This document shows positions 46,532 through 58,012 of a stretch of DNA of 64,000 nucleotides, in pieces. The position numbers were made by a program, and so were the translations under genes. The notes beneath the pieces are model-generated. The model did not search any database and was not told the DNA's origin. It was given only the letters and a program-made list of their open reading frames with translations. This DNA is from Gelatoporia subvermispora B (Eukaryota; Basidiomycota; Agaricomycetes; Polyporales; Gelatoporiaceae): NCBI GenBank assembly GCA_000320605.2, contig KB445807.1:125825-189824 (forward strand), read 5' to 3'. Every line of letters starts with the position of its first letter. The stretch's first letter is position 1.

Positions 46532-49500
46532 ATGTCCCTGGATACACATATTCGTCGAATCCGTGATATACAATTCACCTCCCAAGACCTCGAGCCACTA
46601 CTCCACGAAAAGACGGAGAAACTCTCAGGAATCACAATAAATGCCTTCGGCGCCCTCATACAACAGCGTGCAGACACGGCGGGCACCAGTGACTACTGCA
46701 TCTTCTCATCATTGATACCACCTCTTGTGACCGGCGAGGTCAAAGCCGGCCTCTGGGCAGGCTCGATTGAAAGCCATATTCTGGCTGCGGTATGTCCTCC
46801 CAAACCTCTATATGTTGGTGAATGTTTCTGAAGAGTGCAAACATCAGTGTCCAGATGGTGTGAAAGAGGTTGCTCAGAGCAGAAAGCGCTGGGCAATCCC
46901 ATTACTAGGAGGGTCTCCGACTCACTGGATACTCGGCTGGGTAGATTTTGACAGTGGAACCATGGGCATATGCGACAGTATCCCGGAGTTGAACTCTAAA
47001 CAATGGGCACGGAATGTAAGCATTCAATTGATGCAATTTGAACACAGAACTTACAGTAAATCACACCGTAGCTCCTGAATCAGACGCTCGACAGAATGCT
47101 AGAATATCTCCAGCTTCCATGTGAGGAGTGGTCGGATAGCAAGTGGGCCTTTGAAACCATTTCTCCGGAGACAATGGAGCGGCAGATGGACGGATGGTCA
47201 TGCGGACTCTTCGTTATGATGGCACTTAGTGTCTTCGCGGATGGATGTGTTGGATATGGACGACTGGGAGAAACAGTGAAGGAGGAGTTCCGTGCGAGCG
47301 CTCTAAGAGACCTGCTTGAGATCTCGTGAGTGTGGTTCAAATGAATATCAGGCAAACTACCTGACAATGGCATGCAGCATCTATCGGCATGTCAATTCTC
47401 GTCATAGCGCTGGCAGTGACACGGACACATCAGATGTCGAGGTGCTGGAGGAGCCGAAGTCTAAGCCTCAGTCGGATGAGGTCACTGACAAGACTGATGA
47501 CAAGTGGCGTGATAGCTGTGAATCGACCTGTGTCATTAGCGCAACCCAAGATTGCAATGGGAAGAGACGACCTGTGTCTGACCAAGATGACGACGATGGA
47601 TATCGAACGGAAAACGAACGTCCACTGAAGATACAGCGCTATCATGAAGGTGGTCCTCATGGTCAAAAGACAACGGTTGGTCAGCGTCAAGCAGCACTCG
47701 AGAATGACCGATGGACCAAGGTGGTTGAGCCGCGCCGTGTCAGATGTGGTGGTTGTGACAAGTGGATCTCGCTTCGCGAAAACCGAGAATACGAGTTGGC
47801 TAACTGGCAAAAACACAAGACTACGTGTGCTGCTATCACTGGTGTTGTTAAGAAGCGCATATTGGTGAAGGTGAAGCCAGCGAAAACCAGAGTAAGCCGA
47901 TCTCTCACACTAATATGGATGGCAGACACTCAACTTTCAATTTCTTGCAGCCAAACGGCGTCCCATCACTGGCATCATTTTTTCCGAGCCAACGCTCTGA
48001 CATCAAAGATCTTGAACCTGCAGACGAGAGCAATGGTGCTACGAAATGCGTTTATATTACTCGGGAGTACAGTGCGGTCAGTGCAGTGATCTCGCTCTTA
48101 CATCGTCTGTAAGACTCACATCATTAAGCAGACACCATCACTCAGCACCATATTCTCAAAGGCACGGCCTAGCCAGAGTAACCCGGACTACAAGAAGAAG
48201 AGAGACTCACCTCCGCCGCTTCCCGTCCCATGCCAGCATCTTCAAGGCGGAGACTACACAGACTATGTTCTCAGAACACAAACACGTAGTCTGGGTGGTG
48301 TCTCACCTCTGTTGAGGGCCCGTATATGTCGGCAGCTCTTCCCTTATAAACCTTTTGCGCCCTTGAAGGAGTCAGCTCAGCGCGATAGTGACGCCGAAGT
48401 AGATGAAGTCGAGGACCACGAGTCTCAGGTAGCGGTCAAAGTGGAGGTTCCTGACAACGGCAATAAGGCGGTCAAGGAGCGTTTCTGGACCAAATCGGAG
48501 AAGCAGAGGTTGGATTATGCTCTGAAAGCATGGGCCCGCTGGGAGGTCGACTATAATGAGAGTCACGTTCGTTCGACTCGCTGCACAGGCACAACCGTGA
48601 ATGCATCGCGCATTTGCGATGCATGCCAGGCGCTCAGTACGGATCGATCTCTGAAAGCTGTCGTGCGTAAAGTAGGTGCTCGAAAAGCGTTATGCAGAAT
48701 TTCACTCACGGACTACTCTCAGGCAAAGCAAGAGTCGGAGCTACCACAAGATGAGCAGCAAGCGATGCACGCTGCCCGTGAGAAATACGTGCCTAGGACG
48801 TTCCGCAATGTCGAAGCGCGCGCTCTGCAAAGTAAACTTCAGGACCCCATTGTCTGGAACATCTGGAAGACGTTAGAGAAGCATGACAGTACGAAATGCT
48901 TTCTCCAGCTCTATCAGTATGCTGTCGAGGGTCACCTCAAAAAACATCAGACCTTTACCGACATCTGTTCTGTACTTGCCGATCGTTTACGCCGTGAGAA
49001 TGCCGCGGAACCAAATTCCAAGCTGAAGTACGGAATGCGATATCCACGCAACTACCTCAACTTCATGACCCTCTTGAGATCACATGGCCAGAACTCTGCT
49101 CAACAGTATGGAATTTTAACTGGTCAACTTGGAGGCCCCTCGCCTCGTCTGCTCAGGTGAGATACGTGGATTACGAATGTACCCGGCTTGTTGACACCTC
49201 ATCTCGTAGGCGCATCGTCTCGCGATCCCCAGATTGCTTGCAGAATCCAATGCTGGATTTTGAGAATCTGGCACGAGTCAAGAGGTGGCTGGATTCCCGT
49301 CACTTCTCAGATGTACCCGTAGCAATTGCGGGTGATTGTACGAAAGTTCACAAACGGCTTACTTACTCGAATGATTTTGGAAGTCACGTTCTAGGATCAG
49401 TGTTCACTCTTAGTGAATGCTCTGTTGACGACCCAAAGGACATCGATGAGATCATCAGTCGGGTGAAGAAGGAAGACGCATATGCGACACAGACGAGGGC

Positions 49501-52056
49501 CATCCTAGTAAAGGTGGGTGCAGACACTGCTATGATTGTACGCGTTACCAAAATAATAATTTTCCAGGTTCCTATCCCTCAAATCCCTCCTTTTGTCATT
49601 GCCTTGTTGCCCGTCAATGGAAGCGATACAGCAGAGAAGATACATTCGTTGCACATGCGAATCCTGCAGATGGCGGCTCAACTTCAGATGCGAGTCGTGT
49701 CGTTTTCTGCTGATGGCGCAGCGTCAGAAATATCTGCACAGAGTATGATGGATCATGAGACGACAGAGCTCCCTCATCTGGAATACGAGTACAAGGCATA
49801 CGGAATACATGTCAGGGCGCCTGTCTTCAAGGTGACCGGCCCTCTGGTGTCTATCTCCGACCCTCAGCATGCCCGGAAGACCAGTCGTAACCAGCCCCAG
49901 CATGGGACTCATACTGCAAGCCTTGGGCGCGGATATCTCGTTAATACGTCACTCATACAGCTCTACGAGACGGGAAACGCAGGTTTGGTGCATCACGACG
50001 TCGAGAATGTGGACAAGCAAGACGATGATGCAGCAAGACGAGTATTTCATCACATTGCCTTGGCTGCGACAACGGTGCCAATCGACGGTACAGACAATCG
50101 GTCAGTTCGCGCAGAGTTCAGAGGACTATTTGTCTACCTATTCATATTTGGTATGCGCTTTCGGCCCCATTGCCAAAGGTTTCACTGCTAACAGAGACCA
50201 GGGGAACTATTCGATGCATGGCTGAACCGCCGCATGTCAGCCGAGAATAGGCTGCTAGCTGCTTTGCGCGCGCGTTTGTTCCTGCATCTTTGGTGGCATC
50301 ACATTCAGACAATGGCGCGGGAATTTCCTGACCTTTACTCGGCGACGCGTTCCTTCATATCCCCGGCCAGCTTCAATATCTTTAATCGCATGTGCGATAC
50401 GATGATCTTGTTGGTTCTCGCATATGCTCAGTATTACCCTGAACAACCTTTTTGTCCTTGGCTAATGGGCACGGAGTTCGTTGAGCACTTCTTCGGGCTG
50501 GCTCGAACCCTATTGCCGAACTTCACATATGCGGAGCTTCTGAAACTTGTCAAGCATGTGATGCTCCGCCAGCGAATTCTCCTGTCGGGCAACTTCTCTA
50601 TCAAAAAGGAACGAGACTCGAAATCTGGATACTCCCTCGACTTCGACACATCCCCATTGAGCCCTGAGGACCTGCGGCATGCCCGTGTCACCATTACACG
50701 AACACAGATCAATAAGCTCGTGGTCCTGGCATATAAAGAAGCATCTGCAATTGCCAAGCAGTTACTCCGAATCTCAGTGCCAACGTCGGCCCTTATCCTG
50801 CAGCCTTTGGGCAGAAGACAGATAAAGAAACAAGCATTGCCCGAGCGTGAAAAGGATGAAGGCGTAGGGAATAGCTCAGACGAAGAGATAGATGAGGATC
50901 CTGACACCGCCGACAGCACTTCGAATCTTGAAGGGGCCATATGCGAGGCGGCGCACTACACTGCACGCTATGCAGCGCTTTCGGAGGACTATGAAGAAAC
51001 ACTCCTTCAGTTTCAAACGCTAGCCGTTTGTGACAGTGATCTCCCTCCCCAGGTTCCCGGAGAGACAACGCTGCTTGATACTGTGGATCAGTACCAATCT
51101 TCCGCCTATGAAGCTGATCCTACGAGCGACATCTTAGATGCGAAGGACAGGGTATCAATTTCGGCCATGTTAGACGTACGCAGGTGTCATCAGTCGGGGA
51201 CATCCACCAAATCCGAGCGCACTGTAATGATCGACCCGAAGTTCGCATTGAAGCGCTTGCAGCACCCAGAGCTCGCGATGTCCATTCACGAAGCTTCCCA
51301 ACGTGTTCGCGTCATTCAAGATGTCGAGGATCACTCGAAGCGGATCAAGTCCACGAGGGAGATTCGGTGGCAAGGTACCGCGAAGGAACTTCAGAGCGTC
51401 GTGGGTCCAGATGGTACGTTCAGAGTGGATCGCCAACAGCTACCGTTCAACATACGCGTTGCTCAATTGCTCACGCACTGTTCTCAGAACTGCCCAATGT
51501 GGCGTCCAAAAACATCACATCCCTCTATCCATTGAGACTGGGAAATTTTGTCGTCATGAGAAATGCTCATCGGATGTATATTGGTGAAGTCTTAGATATT
51601 TACAAGAAGGGCAGCGGGCGGCACTGCTCGGTCAGAGAGTCTGTAAGCCATGTTGGATTGTCGTACTTGTCGCTCCGGGTTTATTTGCCCCTAGATCTGG
51701 TGCGCTTATTTCTATACATATCATCATGCACCATTTATATCCATTGATGCCCTTTACAGGGGAAAGGACTGATTAGAGACGAAGACTCTATTATCTCTGA
51801 CTCAGAAGGCGAATCTGAGACATCCCCCGTCTATTTTTCGAGTCGTTACAATTCAGTCGAGCTGCATACCCATGCAAAGACGTCTGACATGCTCTACAAT
51901 CTGGGAAAACTAGCTCTGACAGGGGATTTTGGGCACATGCAATTGAGCAAGCTAGCCGCAGCACGCTGGCACTCGTTCAATAGGAAAGATGTACAGCGGA
52001 TTGTCAAGCTGACAATCCGTGTACCCGGAGGCAAGTTCATGTCATCGACTTCGTGA
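46532..52056 (+). CDS. Ulp1-protease/zinc-finger/transposase protein(s) of the 6.1-kb element
   Basis: Exons include 46532-46789, 46848-47015, 47072-47325, 47378-47891, 47951 onward, to 49156, 49210-49513, 49568-50150, 50202-51413, 51488 to about 51700, and a last exon to TGA 52054-52056. The first 255 residues form a C48 (Ulp1/SENP) cysteine protease: THWILGWVDFD (His), GICDSIPEL (Asp), QMDGWSCGLFVMMAL (Gln and Cys). A linker has the zinc-binding-looking RVRCGGCDKWISL..WQKHKTTC. The transposase part has candidate acidic residues in VAIAGDCTKV, VVSFSADGAASE and LMGTEFVEHFFGLAR, plus SDPQHARKTSRNQ, an arrangement like P-element transposases. One frame mismatch near 48090-48130 is either an unrecognised intron or a frameshift. 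Whether it is one polyprotein or two genes is unclear. Confidence 0.7.
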
Positions 52057-52320
52057 TATTCATATCTATGATGTAACTGCCTGGGTTTATGAGTACAATC
52101 CATTACGACCTGTTCAACTCCGTGTAACACCATGCGCCACAGGCGAGCGCAAAATGGAGACAAACTGGCGTGACATAACGTGACAACCACCGTTACAATG
52201 CGTGACGTTGTGATATATTCTTCTTGCAGATAGCGTATTTGGGGGCCAAAAGATAGCATATTTCACGCCAAATTTGGGGGGTCCGGAGACATAAACATAA
52301 GGGGGAGTTACCCGGGGCCT

Positions 52321-53920
52321 CGCTCACCGCTTGCTCACCGTCGCTCACCGTCAGCTCACCGTTTTCTCACCGTCGCTCACCGTCGCATGCACTCTCGAGG
52401 CTCATCCAACTGCTGACGCACGGCATTATTGCCGATCACACGGGTCCCCTGCTACACCGCTCATGTTCGACAGGAGCTCCGGAGAAAGAGACCAATTAGT
52501 ATTTCTCAGGTAAATGCACGTATCCGAACGAACATGTGTCACTCTAACAGTTGTTGATGTTTTCCAGATGGGCGCAAGCGCATCGAACTGATGAACTCCA
52601 GCTAGAATACAGATATGATTAGCCCAGTCAAGTTCAGCTTGTGTACGTGAAAAGCAACGCTCACGCCAGGTCCGTGAAATCACCTAAAAGCACGTGTGAC
52701 AGCGCCATGTGCACTTCGGCATTGAGGCATCGCGACTTATCGGTCCGTGGGCGATGGATCCCTCGATTTTCAGCATTTACACTCACTCATAATCAATATG
52801 CAAAGACCTCCCATACCCTCAGCAGGTACTCCTGCGCTACTTCCCGCTGGACAGGTTAGCTCTTGACTACTGTCCGTTGTGGTCACCTCGACCTCCGCCC
52901 CACACTCGCCAAATTCGCCTCCCCTCGTGCAGCAGTCCATCGACCCGGGTCCATCTGTTCATACGAGCCCGACCTGCTACTGGGACCGTCAACATGGAAC
53001 GTAGACTCTCGTTGTGCCCGCTGCACCGTTCACGTGAGCCCCATCCCGTCACGCGACACTGACACTGACACGCCCGCGCCCTACGTTATGAGACAGCCCG
53101 CCGCCCGCACACACACCCGTGCACTTGCAGCACTCGTCTCCCGGCGCCCGGCACTGATACTCGACACTCTCTGCGCAGCGGACGCAGGACACAACCATTG
53201 TATATTGCGCGGCGTGAGACCGGCGGGAGGGGAATTCATCCATGAATAGCGAGCGCATAGGCGCGGATGAGGAAGGGAAAGTCCCAGCTCGAGCTAGGTC
53301 GGCAAATTGTTGACACCGGAACACGTCGCTGGGGGCATATTCAATGTATGCCGTGCATGACGCCACACCTCGCATGAACTTCGCATCGTGAACACCTGCA
53401 GAAGAACATGTGTGTAGTTTTTCGCATAGTGTTATAGATCGAATAACCGATACAGGTGCATTACAACATTTTCTTACTCGGTTCGTCTACTTGCCTTACT
53501 CACCCTAGCTCGCCAGCTCATCCCTACATCCTCTTATATACCTTCGCACTATTCCCCATTCTTCTGCTTTATTATTTTTGCTGCGCTTTGCGACGCGCAT
53601 TTCGGTGTTAACGAAAGTTCCCTAACGCGTTGGGCAAGCGAGGGGTCCGCTGCAGCTAGGCCAGACAGTAGCCCGTGATTCATTGCCGGAAAACATACGA
53701 TGCACAAGTGAAGGGCATGGCGCGGTAGCTGCGTGTGGCGGAGCGTGTAACATACCGCAGGAGCGGGACTCGGAGTGGAGATGGGACTCAAGAAGAGGTA
53801 TAGCTCGGGGTAGGTGGACGGACGGCGAAATCCGTATACAACCTTCGCATACAGGCGAAGCAGACAGAGACACTCACGAGGGCGGACGCCGGAAGCATGG
53901 CAAGGGAAAGAAAACAGGAC
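52321..53920. other. Host spacer with microrepeats, no gene
   Basis: Starts with a run of GCTCACCG words (52321-52385) that continues the pre-insertion kinase upstream region. Further right there are only short frames. A 130-bp piece near 53200-53330 resembles 60244-60370. Confidence 0.5.
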
Positions 53921-54330
53921 ATACCGTAGAATAATTTTGACGGCCTCATTTATGTCCTGCGCCTTTTGCCTTTAGTTTGCTGATCATATCAGCACAAACT
54001 TTGGTAAGATGCAGCACTGCCTTGACTGCTCTGTCCTAAACTCGATCAATTTAGAGTCCTACATACCACGAACCACGACGTGCCCCTGCGCAGGAAAGGC
54101 ACATGCGTCGCGAGACCGCGTCCTGTTCGCATGGATTCTTGATATCGACAAGGACGTGAGACGAGGGCTTCGGGCGGCGTCGCCGGCTACCTGTCGATCG
54201 CTAGTACAGTGGGTAGCAGCGAGGCAAGTCGCGATGGGCCACGATCGTGCTCGCAGAGGTACGTGCCGAGCTCGTCCCGCCAATCATACGTCGCTTTCCT
54301 CGCGCGTCGCTCATCGCTATTCACATATTC
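53921..54330 (-). pseudogene. Decayed copy of NAD(H) kinase exons 1-2 and promoter
   Basis: On the minus strand, 53921-54004 reads AQDINEAVKIILRY, matching [14 protein letters not shown] of kinase exon 2, followed by the same GTAY-type donor. The stretch 54056-54146 aligns with kinase exon 1 and intron 1 DNA (for example CTTGATATC, GAGACCGCG versus AAGACCACG). 54215-54300 resembles the kinase upstream region (CCCGCCAATCA). Exon order and spacing match the intact gene, but upstream frames are broken. Confidence 0.6.
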
Positions 54331-55006
54331 ATCGTTTGCTCTTAGTCTCGCGCATCGCAGTGAATGCAAGCTATTCACTAGTAGGTACAACTTGCACCGC
54401 AACGCAGGACATCTGGTTGATGCTTAGCTCCGTACCAATGTGTCCCGGTCTTAGACGAGGGCAGGAGGACGTGAACAGCGATCGATGCTATCAAACATAG
54501 CTGCAGTTTGTACGTGTTCTGATATTGTACCTCAAGTGCTATTCTTCTCTGCATCGCTAGAGCTCACCGTGGTCCCTTTATCCCGGCCTACCTCCACCAT
54601 TCCAATGGTCCAAAACCTGTGCATATTCTTCCGCCCCATCCGATCCTACTGTTGTCTAGCGCATCAGTAGTGCAGAATACGCCTACTCCCTCTCGTACAC
54701 ACCACCGCAGACATCCAACGCTGCCTACAACCCGCTAGAGGGCGACCCGGACGATGGACATACTGGCATAGCGAGAAACCTTGTGACCATCAAGCTGTCA
54801 CTTTTCTATCGTTAGCGCAGATTCCTCCTGAAGAATGATCTCCGTAGTTCTTCGAATGATTTGTGATCATCTCTGTACCCGTCTCTTCTCCTAGCGGGCA
54901 CACCTAGCTAGCAGACTACATAGGGGTGACACGTTATAGAGAACTCAAACGTTCAGCATCGATCAATGTGGTCTGTATTGAGCATATTGCAGGCGTACAT
55001 TATAGA
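54331..55006. other. Intergenic, nothing seen
   Basis: No gene or repeat recognised beyond short frames. Confidence 0.45.
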
Positions 55007-56171
55007 TTACTTATTCATCATGGATTCCTCATCGTTGAGTTTTGTGGTTTGTGCGATGTGGATATGGACGGGAGAGGTATTGCAAGGTGAGGAGATGTGG
55101 TCAGACGAGTTCTGGACAGTCCCGAGGGCGACGGTACGCAGATCGGATAGAGACGTATCGTCGTTACCATATGCCGTGCCACTGGCGACGTTAATGATGA
55201 TCAAGTTGAAAGCAATCCCGGTCAGTTGTGTTAACTGACACATGGTAAGAAAATGGGAATGCTGATGGCCCTGATTCCGCGCAAACAGACTCACCGATCC
55301 GCCGACAATGTAGTCGAAGTTGCTCTTTGAGACGGTCGCCCCGAGTAAGATGAGCGCGGTGACTGTGCAGAGTAGTCCTGACTCAATCACGATGCGGGCA
55401 AAGATTCGTAGATGATGCTGCCCAACGATGTACGTCCGGGTTATACGTGTTGCAGTCCACAGGCGGTACACGATCAGCGCTGATCCTGCGGTCAGCAATT
55501 GCGCGGAGAACCAGGGGTCCAATCACCCACATGTTGTGAGAACATTGTTCACTACTGTCAAGACGAGCATCGCGGCAAGATAGGGGGTGAAAATCGAGTC
55601 GTTGAATCCGCTTGACACGTGTGACTTGATGGAGAGGTAAACGACCATGATAACTACGCCCAAGTTCCCGAGCCATATCAGCACAAATGGGGCCGAGATT
55701 CTCCAGTCACGCCCATATACGACCCATAAGCGATTGATCTATCCAAAATTAATATAATGCGAACACGCATGAGCGGCACCTACCATCATTGCATCCCCAA
55801 TTAATGGCTGGACATTCACATCGAAGATCTAGGATTGTGAAAGTCATCAAAAACCTACACCTACGAACATGACAGAGCAAACAGACCTGAACAAGGTTCA
55901 TCCAGTAAGACAAAGTCGTCACTCGCGATACATTCCCGCCAGCGACGACGAAAACCTGATAACTCAATGCAAGGCTTATTCCGGTGTCTAGTATGCCAAT
56001 GACACCCATGCTCAGGGTAACTGCAACTAGAAGCCAGTTCGGCTTCCTGCTCCTCCTACGCCTCCTAACCAGCTGTATCCATAATGACTTGACAAAAGTG
56101 ACGAGATGAATGCCTAAGAATATAGTTGTAAAGAAGATCTCGAGGAGCTTTGCAGTTGCGATTGATAGCAT
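55007..56171 (-). CDS. Multi-pass membrane protein, Agaricomycete seven-helix family
   Basis: Five exons fit phase by phase: 55887-56171, 55784-55828, 55531-55738, 55295-55479 and 55007-55234, giving 316 residues from the ATG at 56171. Hydrophobic segments are evident: LLEIFFTTIFLGIHLVTFVK, LLVAVTLSMGVIGILDTG, FVLIWLGNLGVVIMVVYLS, YLAAMLVLTVVNNVLTT, SGLLCTVTALILLGATV and GIAFNLIIINVASG. The words INRLWVVYGRDWRI and LIVYRLWTATRITR occupy the positions of the conserved YRCWVVYGR and IVYRIWR motifs of a large unnamed Agaricomycete membrane family. A Thr/Ser-rich cytoplasmic-type tail follows. Ligand and function are unknown. An upstream ATG (56274, MVDPTAILEARILLADS) is one base out of frame, so the true N-terminus may be longer and damaged. 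Confidence 0.75.
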
Positions 56172-57366
56172 ATTCAGGATGCCTAGATGACGGAAATCAA
56201 CGAATGTATTCAGGGATTGAAGGGGAGTCGGCCAACAGTATACGCGCTTCCAGAATTGCGGTGGGGTCCACCATGCCCCCCTCAGTGTTTGAGATTAAAA
56301 GTACAGCTGTGGGCGCTAGAGTGTCGTTAAGTCAATCACACATGTGAATGAAGAGTGGAGGGCCCTCACAGGCTTTGTCACTGACAGATATATCGTAATT
56401 GGCCGACAGTGCCATAAGAATGCATCTCCGGTCGCCGCCCTGACTGTATGGCTGAATCTTGAAACATGGGGGTACTTCTACTCGCGCGGATACAAATCCG
56501 AGTCCTCGGATGCATCATACAGCCTATGCATCTTGAATGACCGCAGGCTTTCATTGATCTTCCGAAACAATGCATCGGACAGCTGGATCATAAGTCTGCG
56601 GAGCTCGTCGGGTCTTCAGGGAAATGTATACTCACTTAGAGTGTTTTGCTCGCCTTTCAAGGTGCTTGGCACACGCAACCGAGGTGCGGCGCCGGGCGGC
56701 GCAGGAAAGACACAACCTATCTCCCCAATCAGGATAAGATAGACAACCAGAACGAGGCTTGCGGCGTTGAAGTAACGCGCAAGTCAGGCCAATCATTATG
56801 ATGCTCGCCGACACTGCTGCAATGAACAATGATCAATGCCTAGTGCCGATGTCTGAACTTGGCATTTTGAGCTCCGCTGATGGCAGCTATCCTCCTGCTC
56901 GCGCATGTCGCACACAGCATGGTTCGGGTGAGCAGGATGGATACCAATGGGCGCGAGCATCGAACTATAAGAGAGTCCTTTGTTGTGTGCGCGGGAAAGG
57001 CGGGAGATAGTAACGGACGATCAGATGGTGCGCGAGTGGTTGAATACGGTCTTGTAATATTGGTGTCCGAGCGAACGAAGGGATGAGGTTCGGCGCGGGA
57101 TTCTGTGCTGGTCCGTAGCATGTCGCAATGCCTTATTTAAAAGGAAGAGGTTGGGAAGGGGAGGGAACGAAGATGCGGTGATATTATTATGTCTGCGGAG
57201 GATATGGCGACGGCGGCGCGGATAGGCTAGGACGCATAGCGTGGTGGCGGAGGGGCAGGGCTCGGTAAAAGCAAGACTAAATAGGACGGCCACATATGAG
57301 CGATATGGGTGGTGACACGTTCACGAGGGGTGGAGAATACGAAAGCACACGGAAAGTAGGAAAAGA
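56172..57366. other. No supported gene
   Basis: A minus-strand frame near 56632-56829 has a hydrophobic start (MFIAAVSASIIMIGLTCALL) but no consistent continuation; it may be a remnant of another membrane gene. The rest has only short frames. Confidence 0.4.
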
Positions 57367-57840
57367 CGTACTCTGTAGCATAGAAGGATCCTATGAGCCT
57401 CAGCCACATCCTCCGTCCTCCACTTGCTAACGATCGATGCATGCTCTTGCGTGGTATAGCGCCAGTTAATTGCAATGTGTGAGATTAGAAACAGATTTTT
57501 GAAGACCGCGTAAAGTTCAAGCGAGTTGCTGAGGATGCTGAGAACGGTGACGCGGGACGAGTGAGAGGGAAGACTTGGTGACAATTGCAGCTGTGAGATA
57601 AAAACCGACAGAGGCCACGCAAGAGCCGAGGTAGGAGAGATATCATTGAGTCAGGACACTGAAAGACGAACGTCGTCGAGCGTCAGTGACTAGGTTCGTC
57701 GGTCGTTTGTCGCTGCAGTCAGTGGCAGAGGGACGTGTCGAGGCACGTGCCTCGCGCGTTCCCCAATCGCAGGCCAGTGAGCCGCTTGCGTGGGTTGGAG
57801 GCATCGTCGCTCTTCTACTCACCACCGCGCGTTCTCCGAT
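57367..57840 (-). pseudogene. Second decayed copy of the NAD(H) kinase 5' region
   Basis: Minus strand 57367-57465 reads SIVSKWRTEDVAEAHRILL, corresponding to [19 protein letters not shown] of kinase exon 2, followed by a GTACGT donor exactly as in the gene. Sequence at 57725-57840 resembles the kinase upstream region (GTGGCAGAGG.., CATCGTCGCTC). The stretch between, where exon 1 belongs, is too diverged to read. Confidence 0.55.
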
Positions 57841-58012
57841 GCGCGTGATTTAATCCCAATGCGGTGGCTCGGTTCGATTATAACTGGCGCCTCTAAATCT
57901 TTCGAACATCAGCGTACAAGCAGAACACTCTGAGATTACGACGAGAACTTATTATCCTTTCTATAGGGTATGCCCCTCAGCCACCCACGGATCGTAGCAA
58001 TTACTCGCTGCC

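Larger units (their letters stand above)
46237..52320 (+). mobile_element. 6.1-kb DNA transposon with 33-bp TIRs and 8-bp target duplication
   Basis: The ends are perfect inverted repeats except one base over 33 bp: 46237-46269 (begins AGGCCCCGGG) and 52288-52320. CGCTCACC flanks both sides (46229-46236 and 52321-52328), an 8-bp target duplication. The target is itself a GCTCACCG microrepeat, so the duplication could partly be chance. The single coding region inside (46532-52056) encodes a Ulp1 protease and a transposase. An 8-bp duplication fits P-element or hAT-like transposases. Confidence 0.85.
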
